Notes under the pieces: model-generated
What the model was told of the DNA's origin: nothing
Database searches by the model: none
The model's input: the letters and a program-made list of their open reading frames with translations, nothing else
Program-made: the position numbers and the translations under genes
Shown here: positions 1 to 12,000 of the stretch, piece after piece
Layout of the letters: each line of letters begins with the position of its first letter
How positions within the stretch are numbered: position 1 is the first letter of the stretch
From: Dimorphilus gyrociliatus
Taxonomy: Eukaryota; Annelida; Polychaeta; Dinophilidae
Direction: 5' to 3'
NCBI GenBank assembly: GCA_904063045.1
Contig: CAJFCJ010000019.1
Coordinates: 1 to 64,000, forward strand
Length of the DNA: 64,000 nt

Positions 1-18
1 AGTAAAATTTGTACTTAC

Positions 19-455
19 AATCCATGCTGGTTTGAAGTGGAACTTGTATGGCTCTTGGTTAAGTTCGAAGGAATTACCGCCCAATACTGAGGTAGTAACG
101 TTACCAACCAAACATTCGTCGAAAGTCGGCGTCGATTGATATTGCTTGACACATATTTGGAAGAAAGTTTCACATTCGGCTCTATTAGAGTTTCCTTCTC
201 CACTACAACTTAAGTTTGAAGCTGTTCTACCTTTATGGTTAGAGAAGGAGTCGATTTTTACTTCAAAATCGAGGTCGCATATCTAATTGAAAAAGTTTGA
301 AGAGTGATGAAGCAAATGATAATTTATCGTCAAGATTTTTCTCTTTAACAATACAAAACATTTTTAGCCTATTAAAAAGCAATAAGAGGCCAACTTACCA
401 CAGAAGAGATGAGGGTCGATAAAAAGACGAAGAGTGAACACTTCGACTTTATCAT
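19..455 (-). CDS. Delta/Jagged-type Notch ligand, 5' part (signal peptide and MNNL domain); gene continues off the left edge
   Basis: Two coding exons read on the minus strand: 455-399 (19 codons) and 282-19 (88 codons), both in phase 0. Donors are GTAAGT at 398 and at 18. Exon 1 encodes MIKSKCSLFVFLSTLISSV, a typical signal peptide. Exon 2 encodes the MNNL (Notch-ligand N-terminal) domain: FEVKIDSFSN, then AECETFFQICVKQYQ, then VLGGNSFEL. These parallel the FEL, ECDTYFKVCLKEYQ and VIGGNTFNL stretches of Jagged/Delta. The DSL and EGF repeats should lie to the left of position 1. The product would be a type I membrane ligand that activates Notch on neighbouring cells. The ECETFFQICVKQYQ stretch is nearer Jagged than Delta, but MNNL alone does not settle which. 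The ORF starting with GTG at 203 in another frame is a shadow. Confidence 0.85.
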
Positions 456-659
456 TTCGAATGACGATTATTTTTAAGCAGGCACCTGGGAGATGGACAG
501 CTGTTCAATTCGCATAAAAATATTTCATTATCCGTTATCCGAAAAACAAGTGTTGAGAATTTCAAAACAGGTGATTAGATTCTCTCCTCTTCTTATTCTT
601 TTCTTCTAGAGTGTAAATAAAAAACTCTTGAATATTTTTGATTCTTAGCAGAGAGACGT

Positions 660-710
660 GTATATATATATATATATATCGGCGTAGTAAGGTATATATA
701 TATATAAATA
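660..710. repeat. Two short TA microsatellites in the Notch-ligand leader
   Basis: TA runs at about 660-680 and 692-706 flank a 12-15 bp non-repeat segment, inside the predicted 5' leader of the minus-strand gene. Transcribed, they could pair as a hairpin. Confidence 0.7.
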
Positions 711-799
711 TAATTTTCTCGTAGAAAGAGGTCTTGAAAAAGCGTATAAAAGTTTCTATAATGCCGTAAGTTCGAGCACGTTCCACCCGGCGTTTAAAG

Positions 800-925
800 A
801 TGAATAGTATCTCGCCAGACGGCACGCGCCTCTTTTATACTCCAGCGATAGATGGAGAATAATCGACACGCGCCAAGGCGGTGATTGGTTAGGGCGTTAC
901 TAGGGAACGGCTTTCGACCAATCAG
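800..925 (-). promoter_or_regulatory. Core promoter of the Notch-ligand gene: TATA box, two CACGCGCC sites, two inverted CCAAT boxes
   Basis: On the minus strand TATAAAAG lies at 839-832, which would place the start site near 805-810 and give a leader of about 350 nt before the ATG at 455. Upstream are two CCAAT boxes in opposite orientation: CCAATCAG at 918-925 on the plus strand, and ATTGG at 884-888. Both have flanks typical of NF-Y. GGCACGCGCC at 821-830 sits between TATA and the predicted start and matches the Hairy consensus GGCACGCGMC. A second CACGCGCC is at 867-874. A plus-strand TATAAAAG also exists at 744-751, but no gene is seen downstream of it. Confidence 0.6.
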
Positions 926-2300
926 ATCATTTAATTTTTGTCTTATTCGCCGGGGCTCCAGTCGTTTGACCACCGGCTATTCTACTACGCTATTTACTAT
1001 CACTACTACTATACGGAGAGTTCTAGTATGAGAAGCAGCTGTTGCGGTTTTTCAGCGAAAGTGAACGTGCAGACAATCCAGATACGGAGAAAAGAAGACA
1101 AACTTAAGGATTAAAAGGGATCTTAGTGCTTTGAACCCAGCATCTCATGACTATTTAAATAAAATTAATTGATTATGACATATACATATCATTTATAACT
1201 TTCCAGTTCATTATTGAAATTGAAAATAAATTATTCCAAATGTAAAGTCCTTAATTAACAATATGCAAATATATTCATAAATAATATTTATATTACTATT
1301 ATTATTCATCGTTTTTGTTTTTCTTTTCTAAAAGACAAAAAAACCAATTGAAAGGATACTTTATAAATTTTTTGAACAATAAAATACAAAAGTAAATTAT
1401 GAAATCATCAATGGATTTTCGTCTTCAAAACCCATTGAATAATGAAGGATTAATATGAAATTTTGTTCGTTATCTCTTTTAATACTAAACATATGGTGCT
1501 TAACCTGCCTCCGTAAACGCGGAGGCGAACTGCTTATTCATAAAACACCTGTAGCTGTTTAATACATAAACATAATATGAATAATTTTTGTATATTATAT
1601 CCAGTATATGTATACTTTATAGCTTGTGAAATCAGTTAATAAGTAAAGATTTCCTTTATTCTTTTTACCCCTCTTAAAGATATTCGTTGTTTTTTATCTA
1701 TTCCCCTCTTATTACCAGACGTTGAGGAGACAAGACACAGATAGGCGTTTAACGCCGATAAAACAAAGAGCTTATCTAGGTTATTGACAGATGTAAATCT
1801 CGCATCTGCCACCGTTATCCGACTTCAAAAGATAGTCCGTCATTAACATTATAATAGAATTATACAGAAGATCCGAAGCTTTAAAGTTTACGATGTAGAT
1901 TTTAGAAAACAAAATAAAAACCATCTTTCTTTTTTTTTAAAAAAAAAAAGAGAGAAAGAAAGTTTCGTAACCTCCATTAAATTGGTTTTAATGAAAATTT
2001 CTTTTTTACCACAAATTTTCTACTTTGATTGACAGACACGACGTTTTCACTAAAGACCATAACGACTAATATAGTCACCTTTAATAATAATCATGAAAGG
2101 CACCACAGGCATTTTTTCGCGCCAAAAGTGTTCTACTATAAATTCTTGTCACCAATGATTAGTAGTCGAATGGGTCTAGGTGTTACAAATGGACTTTTAA
2201 AGTGTATTTATATAAGGTATACGGTTGTTTTCTATAAGTTAAACTTATGTGTGTATGTACTGTTGTATGTGTATAGATTCGTGCATAAACTTTTATACGG
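926..2300. other. Intergenic, AT-rich, no gene seen
   Basis: No open frame here carries a recognisable domain. The stretch is AT-rich, with an A/T inverted repeat at about 1925-1965 (a polypyrimidine run followed by its complement) that could form a hairpin. Confidence 0.5.
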
Positions 2301-5250
2301 ATAAGGGGTTAAAAAAGACAGGGGGCCGAGTTAAAGCCTTTATATGTCAAACGCTCTGAGATGGACGTTTTGAATAGAAGAAGAATGATAGAAGACGCTG
2401 AGTGCTTGGGCAATTGTGAGCAGGTGTGCGAGCAGTCCGTGATTCTCGGATAATTCGTCAGTGGCGGGAGGTAGACGATATCGGGTTGACTGGAGCCGCC
2501 GCCGAAAGTCTTGTTTATCGAGAAGGACGAGCCAGATGAGCTTAATTGATGCATCAAAAGCGCCGCCGAAGGGATTGCCCCATTAGATCCGCCTTTAAAA
2601 GGAGCCAAGGCGCGTGCCTCGGCTTATACCAATATATTATCCATACAGAGTTTCTTGTCAGAACTTTTATCTCTCAATTCTTTTCTTCTCTTTTTCAAAA
2701 GATAGGACCCCTATTCAAAAATAAACTTGAACTTCTCTTCTTTTCCGTTTTTTCAAGTGTTTACACAATAGGTTGGATCCGGATAAATTTGTAAATAATT
2801 ATCATATCAGATACAGTTCAGAGCCGTTCTTTTTCTTGACAAACGAAGCATCCGACCAGTCATAACAAACCAATACGATAAGGGGCGTCCCGTCGACTGA
2901 CACGCCGCCTACAGATTACCCTCCAGCGTTATTTTTTTACGGCATCCCGATTTCGAATATAGATTATAGAATAACCTTGCAACCCGCTCTGTTGATTGTC
3001 GTCGAAATGAAGTAAAATATAGTATTGTCGACGAAAGAAAATGTCCCTATCAGCAAGACTGGCACGTGCGACTAATCGGCCGCCCTCTATAGATCAAAGG
3101 AAGCCAGAGGCGACAGACTTGGGCTTTGTTTCGATGTCATTAGCGCCTCAACTTTGATTAAAATAGCTTATTTTTAACATTGCAGACACATTGATTTTAA
3201 ACGCCTTCCGGTTGGCGACAAACCCGTTCGCGACTTAGCGAACAAATAGAGAAATTGGTAACTTCAATGCTAGCGACAGATGGTTGTAGAATTTTTCTTT
3301 CTGTTCAGTTTCGGCCTACAGACCCCAGCAGTCAAGACATTGTCTGACTCTTTTAGGTACTAGTTTATGGCCTTCCTTTATTTTATACATAAACGCATCT
3401 CGCGCCAGATTTTTATCGGTTCATTTGTCCGACAGGCCTGGGGACATATTGGTCGAACACCTGCGTCGAAAATTGTTCGGCCTAATTTGGTTGGGTCTGG
3501 GTGTCGACGTAGCCCCCTTCTCCACCATCATCCATTTAACCCCACCACCTACCTCTTTCTTTCAATTCATAAATCCCCACCCCCCCTCTTTCGACTCAAG
3601 AACTTTTTCGAAAGGTCCTAGATGCTTCGCCGACTACCCGCATTAAGTTTTCCTTTATTCCTTTTCTTCATACCCTCTTTTTATTCCAAATATTATTATC
3701 CTCTTTGGGTCCTTAGCCATCTCATTTACTTTTCTTATCCTGGCAACTCCTTAAGAAGGAAGCGAACGTTCAGGAGCGTAGTTGATGATCAGCCAGGGGA
3801 AGACCGGAAACTCTTTATAATGACCTACGCTCCGTAATAATTGCTCGTATAAACGATGGGTAGCATTGAAGGGGGGTCTAAGTGCTGGGAATCCGATTAA
3901 AAGTTGACGTCATCCGCCTTTCCCATTCGGCGTCATCGCCGTCCTGCCCCCAAACTCACTTGTAGCGCACTCGGCTTTTAGCCTTCCTACTATTCTATCA
4001 CGTGATGTCGAAGAACACCTGGCTTGCCTCGTGCTACTGTTTATTCAAGAATCTACGCGAATCTTATGTCGAGATAACCCGCACCCTTACACTCGCCACT
4101 AAGTCAACTAAATATTAGAAAAAAGGTCTACTTTTGGCGGGAAATTGGCACCTGCCGCGTGCCGCGGTATAGGCCAAATTGGCTCTTGACAAGGTCAACT
4201 TTATTATTGGATATGAAATGGAAATATATTCATTGATATTCACAGTTCATTTCGATTATAGTAGATTGTAAACTATTACATTTATAGGCCTACTACCACC
4301 CATCTCCCCAAATTGTGCTCCTCTTTCACCCCCTGCCCTTCGCCCATCGCCTAATCACTTTCGAATGCCAAACGCCGCTGGTTAATTGGTGTTTGCGTGC
4401 GTTACCGTTCCAATCTATTAAGTCAGAACATGGAAGAGTTAACCCTTATTCTTATTTCCTTCTAGACGCCACAATTGTTTACCTTAGCGAATAAATATTT
4501 GGTCTGTTGACGGAAACCGTCGAAACCCGACGTTTTCCCTCTTCAAAATCCTTTTTACATACACGAGAAGAGAGTCCGAGCTTTTTTTTTCTCCATTAAA
4601 TTTCCACCCACTAGTTCCTCCCCCTACCACCTATCGACCTTTTCTAGAAAAAGAAGGCGGACATGTAGAAAGCTGGCGAATTTTTCTACACCACTGCCCA
4701 TTTGATTGGCAAACGAGAAATAGGGGGGCTAGCGTCCGAGAAGCGTCCTAGAACAGGTGTTACAGGGATCGATTGCACCTGGCGCCCTTAGTTGGTCTTT
4801 TCTATTGAATCGTGCTTTGTCCACAGTGACCTTCTTTGTTTTGGGCCGTCCGATCGGCGTACGGCGGTCTTCTAGGGAGAAAGGTGATCGCGTCAAAAAA
4901 TTTACGGGCACCTGCTTCACATCTCGAGGGAACGACTAGAGCAAACTGGCAAACACGTGTCCAAAATCACTAAATTAACGCCAGATAGCACTCTAATTGC
5001 TCAGGCTCGTTCGAACATAGATTTTGCCCCGCCTTCCTCTTACTTCGTCTCCCTCCCCACTTCAATTTGATTATCTCTCAAGAATGGTAGGCCCTTATAG
5101 CCGTTGTTCGACAAAGGTATAACAGATAAGACGGCACGTGGCATTGTTTGCATAAGAGTTACGTTTATATTACATACGACCCTTACCGGCAGATTGTTTA
5201 TCAAAGTAATTCTCGAGTGCTGAATGTTGACCATCTAAGCACGTATCAAT
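2300..5250. promoter_or_regulatory. GC-richer non-coding block, candidate cis-regulatory cluster
   Basis: Base composition changes visibly from the AT-rich flanks, with many CpG, yet the open frames are short, use non-ATG starts and show no domain. Sites seen: GGCGCGTGCC at 2609-2618 (reverse complement of the Hairy consensus), CACGTG at 3063-3068, a full TGACGTCA CRE at 3905-3912, TCACGTGA at 3998-4005, and several CAGGTG/CACCTG E-boxes (for example near 2424, 4150, 4753 and 4910). The block is 2-5 kb upstream of the Notch-ligand start. Enhancer function is inferred from composition, motif content and position only. Confidence 0.4.
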
Positions 5251-5700
5251 TCATTCTTCAATACGTCAACGTATATATTTGAATATTTATTTCTGTTCAA
5301 GAGACAATATTTGCAAACTCCTACAGAAAGAGAAATTGGCGGGGATTTTATTTGAAAGAGGGGACAATAAGAGTCAGCCGACGTCGAAAGTAAAAACGAA
5401 AGACAATTACAAATAACTACCGACAATGACAAAAGATGGCGCTCTCTCATAAAAAAAGAAAAAAAAATAAAACTTTTAACAACTAGGTTGCCCTCTATCG
5501 GTACGTAAACTTAATGTTATAACTCGATACGCAAATATTTGTAAAGTAGCAAGAGAAAAAAGCCCCAGTAAAAAGAAATATAACAACGATGGAAGCCGAT
5601 CGAATATTAAGTAAAAAAAATGATATTATATATTATGCTTTTCTCACGATAGCAAAGGAAATAGTCAATAATAGAAGCTTCTCTTGACTAAAGAATCTAC

Positions 5701-5727
<27 letters not shown>
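5701..5727. repeat. GA microsatellite
   Basis: An uninterrupted GA dinucleotide run that grades into imperfect GACAGA repeats to about 5755. Confidence 0.9.
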
Positions 5728-5733
<6 letters not shown>

Positions 5734-5969
5734 CAGAGAAAAAGAGAAAGAAAGAAATATATCCATGTAATAATCCTAACACTGAAACTATAGTTATTTT
5801 GAATCAATCATTACTTCAAGAGCATAATCGATTTAACTTATAACCGCCTACTATCAAAAAACATCACCTTATCAATGTGGGAAAGTGGCGATAAAAAAAA
5901 AAGATGAAATCGTACTAGGAAGAGATGATTTAATATTTACAATATATATTAACTAAGTATATGTATGTA

Positions 5970-5972
<3 letters not shown>

Positions 5973-6022
<50 letters not shown>
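5973..6022. repeat. TA microsatellite, about 25 units
   Basis: An uninterrupted TA run, immediately preceded by ACTG (TACTGTATATA). This ACTGTATA edge recurs at other TA runs in the window. Confidence 0.95.
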
Positions 6023-6024
<2 letters not shown>

Positions 6025-7919
6025 TATTGAATTAATAAAAACTGAACATACCTTTTCCTCTCTATTGAATTGCAGTAATTAAGTGATAAAATTATCCGAA
6101 ATATGGGGAAATTATTGATATTTCTCTCTCTCTCTTTTCAAAAGTGAGAAATGTTGTGTTATAAACACAGAGAAACTTGTAAAAATTAAGAGAGAAAACC
6201 TCTCTCTCTCTATATATGTACAGTATATATATACACTTTTAGCGATAATGCTATTCCTCATGAGATTAAAAAGCCCGTTTAAAAATGTTTTTTGAAACTA
6301 TTTTAGTGTATTTTCCCACACTTGCTCAAGAATTATTAAAAAATGACATCATATAAAACTAGACAAGTGATTCATGGATTTGAATACATAAATAATCTGC
6401 TATAGTTAAGAACATAAGAGTAAATATAATGGCCTTTACTAGAGCCTTTTACTGTCTTCCCCCCTGCTCCCTCTCTTTATGTAAAATATGATTTTCTCAC
6501 GGACTGGCCTATTTGATCTTTTGACATAACTGAGTTGTATATATTATAAAAATGATAGAATCGTTTTTCTCACCATTCTTAGTTAACCCTCGTTTGACTC
6601 CTGCTCATGCGTGAAGGCTGATATGTTGTCTTCCTAAGAATTATTCTAGGGGTTGAAATGCTCAACACCGTAATAGAGAATTGAAAGAAATAGGCCTATT
6701 AAGAGAAAATTATTTTCCCATGACATTCCCTCTATATAAATATAAATATAAATATGTATATATGTATATATAACATATATAAATTTGCTTTCATTATCGT
6801 CTTACGCAATAATCTTATTTAAATATAATTTTCCAGGATGATGCTTAACTAATCGTTATCCTTATTAAGAGATAGAAGATTAACGGCTAATCGTATTTTT
6901 AAAAAAAACACAAATATCATAATCCACTATTAAAAAAACCACAAAAATGCGGAAAATATAAGACTCTATGTCTAAATATATATAAATATATACAGTATAT
7001 AGATATAAATATATTTATATTAGCGAAAATGCAGTTGTTCAAAAATTTTTCCCACGCTAAAACTTTTGAAATTTTTATCCGATAAATCATAACGACTTAA
7101 GAGATTTACAGCTGACGTAAAAGAAAAATATTGCAGTCGCCTATGGATTTGTTGAAATATTAACTACTATACATAATAAGCGTTAAGATAAGCCGCCTGA
7201 TTCATACTGCTTGAACGATACTTATCTGATAAAACGATGGGAACCAGAGACAATCGCACGCGACTATCGTGAGAAATTAAATATTATATACATAGAGAAT
7301 ATATACAATATAATTATATATAGTATAGAAGATCTATATATTGCGGAGAATACTCTACTTTTCCTTCTATTTCGATAATGTACGTTTACAATATATGTCT
7401 GATTAGATATTACATGTAATATATTTCTTTAGATTACTTTTAATCTTGTCCATTAATTTTAAACAAATTGAATATTAAGACTATTTTACCACTGCAGTGA
7501 ATGTACTGCATAGTATACATGAGTAGCATACTCAACAAAGCTAAAGAAAATTGATCAGTTGCATACTTTTTATCATGCCAGCTGTTGCAAAATGCCTAGA
7601 GCGGAATACGTATACGTTTGTCAACCAAAACAGACAGCCGCAAAGGTTTGGGTTGCGGAAAAGTATCTCGTCTTAAATTGCGGTCGGATGGTAGAAAATT
7701 GTGCAGTGTAAATAAACTATTTTTGGATAGGAAATAGGGAAAAACTATAAAAATAATTAACAGCGTGCTCCTAGAAGAGAAATGATTGAGGAAGAGAGAT
7801 TTAGCAGAACGTAAAATTATTCAGAGACAAGAATAAAGAAGCGAGGAAATAGAGGGATGAATGAATTTCTATATGGATGAAAATCTTGAATAGCTGCATC
7901 GAGCACTAGAGCACTTTAT

Positions 7920-7923
<4 letters not shown>

Positions 7924-7966
<43 letters not shown>

Positions 7967-8034
7967 ACACGTGTACTATGTGCACATGTGTTGATATAAA
8001 TACACATACACATATATATATATATATATATATA
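7924..8034. repeat. Compound TA microsatellite
   Basis: TA runs at 7924-7963 and 8012-8034 are separated by about 48 bp of mixed sequence. The second run ends in TATACTGTATA. The frame read across it (poly-Tyr/Ile) is a repeat artefact, not a gene. Confidence 0.95.
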
Positions 8035-9000
8035 CTGTATACAGGCAGTTATATATATTTTATACATATACCTATATCACACATCCATACATCTATTCAC
8101 ACACCATAGATACGTCTATACAAAACGCTACATTTTCGTAAAATACATAAAAACAAAGTCAGAATTGAACTACTTGATATAGATTTTTCGCCATATTTCA
8201 TAAATCAGCCTATAGTTGTGCATAATTAATTAGGGGCATTAAAGTACAACCCCAATTAACAATAGAATTGTATAAAAAATACGAGAATACATTAAAAAAA
8301 ATCGTGCATGAACGGACTCACAAAGGGAATATTATCGACTATGCTACCCGTTCTATTGATCTTATGCACTTTAAACTTCTCTACCCTAGTACTTTGTGAA
8401 TCTCGACATTATGATCCATTGTTCTCAATTAACTGATGATAATTGTTTCTAGATTATATCGGGTTCATAATCGCTAATGAGGGACGCTTTAATGCCCCTA
8501 AGCCTAACTACAATAGTAATATCATTCTCTCGTTTTGTTTTACACGTACGTATGTACTAAAGCGTTGTTGATCGATATAGACGATATTATAATCCGAAGT
8601 CAGATTTGTTTCCCTCCGATCTATAAATCTGCAACTAAGGATTGCAAAGACGAAAAAGGGATAACAAAAGGTTGCAATGAATAGGATAAAAAATCGAGAG
8701 GAACGTTCCTGAAAGGTTTTAATTGCTTCTAATCAGATTACCTACCGCCCGTTACCTAGCAAGCCTTTTAGCAAATAACGACAAACTAAGTAGCTATAGA
8801 ATTTTTGTTTTTAAGACCGACTGCAACACACATTTTCCAACCGGCCGTTCCAAATGCCAACTGCAACCGTCTGCTCTATAAAACTATATTCTCCTTTTTC
8901 GCCCCCGCCTTGGCAACCCCTAGCTATTTTATCCTTCCTAGTAGTAGTTTTTATCACCCTTTACTCATTGGATAATTCGGAAAAGCGAGTAAATAAACCA

Positions 9001-12000
9001 CAGGCCGGAATGTACAAAAAAAAATGAGCCTATGACAAACAACTTTTTTGTTTGTTGAGTTCCGTGGGAATATTTTCCCGATTGTAATAAATAAAAAAAA
9101 ACTATTACAAACCTATGTATTGCAAAAATATTTCCTCTTTTTCCTCTTCAAGAAAACTACTCCTCTTAGTTTTCCTTAATATATTTCGTTACTGAACTTT
9201 CTTTTATTCCTTTAACTTCTTTCTTTCTTTTCCGTTTCTTCCTATCCTTCTTCTTCTTCTCCTTCTTCCTTCTCGCTTCTTTGCTTTGCTCGTTTGCTTG
9301 TCTATTATTTCTTGTGCACTTTTTCCACTCTAGTTTGTCGTTTCTAATGAGGGTTTAGGTTTAATATGGAGAAAAAGGTCCACCAAACAATGTTATATTT
9401 ACGAGATACACACTCGTAAAACTGGGATAACAAATTAAATACAATGTCTATTAATGCCTAAGTCTTCTTTTGACGGAAGAGAAGGAGTTCTCTATAGAAA
9501 GGCGGAAGATTTAAAAGTAGATTAAATGTTCTGGTACAATGATACACTGTTTCCTCTTCCTAGAGAAGAATGTATATTTAATCCGTCTCACGCTATGATT
9601 TGCAATGAACAGCGCGTCTACTCGACTACCGGTAGGCGGCGCTGCTTTACAGTAATTATCTTTTTTATCATACAATATCTCTTTCGATGTTTCATTACTA
9701 TTCATACGTTGGAAAACTTTAAATATTGGATTACGAAATCGACTCTTACAAGTAGTTACTGTTCAGGCATGCGCATACAGGCAATTATAAACCATGCTTC
9801 ATCAGCATTTTATTTTTATATGCTCATATATATATATATATATATATATATGCAATATATGTTCAGATACACTGTAAAACTGTTTCATGCATATACACGT
9901 GCATGTATGAGCTCGATGATCGATTTATCCTTCGAACCGGACGAGTTAATTAAGAAAACAATAAGGGAAAAAACCACCCTTTAAGACCGCCTGCTGAATT
10001 ACCTAGACAAATTTCGCGTTCGTATTAATTAAAAAGCTCGTTGAATTCGCTTTTTCATTAAATTTTAAGTTTCTATCCGGCAGCGTCCGGTAATTAATAA
10101 TTAAAATTGATTTATTAGTATAACCCTCAATTAGAGGAGAGTTACTTTTAAGACGATTACTGATTCTCCGCTAAACTACTGAGCTTATTGCGTGCATTTT
10201 TCATTGACGGAAACATTTTAGAACTAAAGGGAGCGAAAAAAAGCAAGAGAGAGAGAGAGAGAGATAGAGCGAAGCGAGTGCAAGTAAGAGAGAGCCTCGC
10301 CCCGGCCAGTTTACTTGGCAAACAAACGACGACAAACAACGACCATGTCATCGGTGTCCGTTTTTATTGACAATCCAACTATTCGATAAAATCCATAGAC
10401 AATCCTTTAGCAGGACCGAATGGAAATCTCTCTTGAATGTGAGATAGAAAGAAAAATGGTTAGCCGGAAGTTTTAAAGAATTTTAAAGCCGCAAAGAACC
10501 CCTACAGAGTTTACAAACATAACAACAAACAAATCAAACCCATTCCGTCCATTGACGTCAAACTCCGGCCCGTCTATAATTGTAAAATATATATAGATTT
10601 CACCTACAGCTAAAAAGAAATCCGTCTTGAATCCTACCACTGCTGTATAAACATATTAGAAAATATCCATAATCACGTGACAAACATCGTGAGCAAATAT
10701 ATATGTATATATATATATATATTCGAGGACAGACGGCTGTTCATAGACGGTTAAGAGATTAAAGAACGACACCTATCACGATCTTCCGTGTAACATGTTA
10801 AAGACTCGTGACAATTTATCTTCCTATCTTCGTTACTGGACAATTTTTCCCTGAACTTCCGGTTAAGGAAAAGTTTTAAAAATCTCATCTACCTATGTAA
10901 TATCTCCGCCCACACTGCCTAGGTAAAAAAAGAAAAAAGATTTTTTTTTATTTGCAGTTCGGACGGATTTTTTTTAATCAAACACAAATGTTTTCCACTG
11001 AGCTTCTTGCGTCATTGCAAGCAGGTATAAATCCTTGCTTTTTGTATATAAAGATTAGATATTTTCCAGACGCATTTTTTTTCCTTCCGCTAGGAATAAT
11101 CGAAATAATTCCACCCTCTTCTCCTACCACCCCTCTCATTTATTCATCTTTTTTACCTTTATCCCATTTTCTTTCTCTCCATCTAAATCTTTCCTTCCAT
11201 TCTTACTGTTTTCTTTGTTACAACGTGGCAAAATCTTCAAAGAGGATAGCTTTTAATAAACAAATAGGCAATCTATTTAACTATTTATGATAAGCTTATT
11301 CGACCCCGTAGGGCAAAATATACTATATAGCTTTTACATAGAGTAACGGAAGGGTAAGGGTGAAGCGGGACAGGTTTTTACGCCAAAAAAGGAACGCCAA
11401 GAGCAATAAAAGGATCGTTTTAAATAGAAGAAAAGAGTTTTTTCCCCCTTCCTCCCAATACCCCCTTCAACTTCCTTACCGTACATTAGAATTATCCGAT
11501 TAATTTTCAAGTCTCATAAAGGGAAAATATAATAAAAAATACATTATATGAATACGTTTTACATTCATATATAAATATTATACATAGCCCATAAATGAAT
11601 AAGGAATGTTAAGGATGAAACTTTTATTTACACATTTCGTTGGCGTCACGTAAAAAATCCATTGAGATTTTACAAATGAACCTATTAACAATCTTTAATT
11701 ATATACCACAAAATTGGCAATTTCAATGCCTATTAAAGGAGAAAAAGGGAATAAAATCAATGTCATAAAAATCGTATAGGATAATTAGTCGCAAACTTTT
11801 ATTCGTAAAGGTACAAAACGATTCCTCTTTCTGCGTAAATAGGGGATCCCTGATTCAATTCCAATACATCAAAGACCGCCCCTCTATGCTATTTATTTTC
11901 CTTTTCGAATTGCAGGCGTCCCACCGGTAATTGACTTATTCACCTTTTATTTGCAATGTATAATAATGATAATAATAATACTAATTTAAATAAATAATGA

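Larger units (their letters stand above)
5250..9000. other. Intergenic AT-rich stretch with four Su(H)-type sites
   Basis: No gene is seen. Besides microsatellites it holds four matches to YGTGGGAA, the core bound by CSL/Suppressor of Hairless: 5876-5883 (+), 6313-6320 (-), 7049-7056 (-) and, just past the end of this stretch, 9063-9070 (+). A CACGCGAC lies at 7257-7264. The association with Notch signalling is inferred from the neighbouring Notch-ligand gene. Confidence 0.4.

Noticed and set aside
15-203. 62-codon minus-strand frame starting at GTG
   Set aside because: It is out of frame with the MNNL-encoding exon on the same strand and has no ATG.
744-751. Plus-strand TATAAAAG
   Set aside because: No gene on the plus strand within reach; likely chance in AT-rich DNA inside the Notch-ligand leader.
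2309-2608. Minus-strand frame of 99 codons rich in Ser/Gly
   Set aside because: No ATG-led start, no domain, no splice context; better explained as part of a GC-richer non-coding block.
9526-9984. Plus-strand 152-codon frame
   Set aside because: Runs through a TA microsatellite (Ile/Tyr repeat) and shows no domain.
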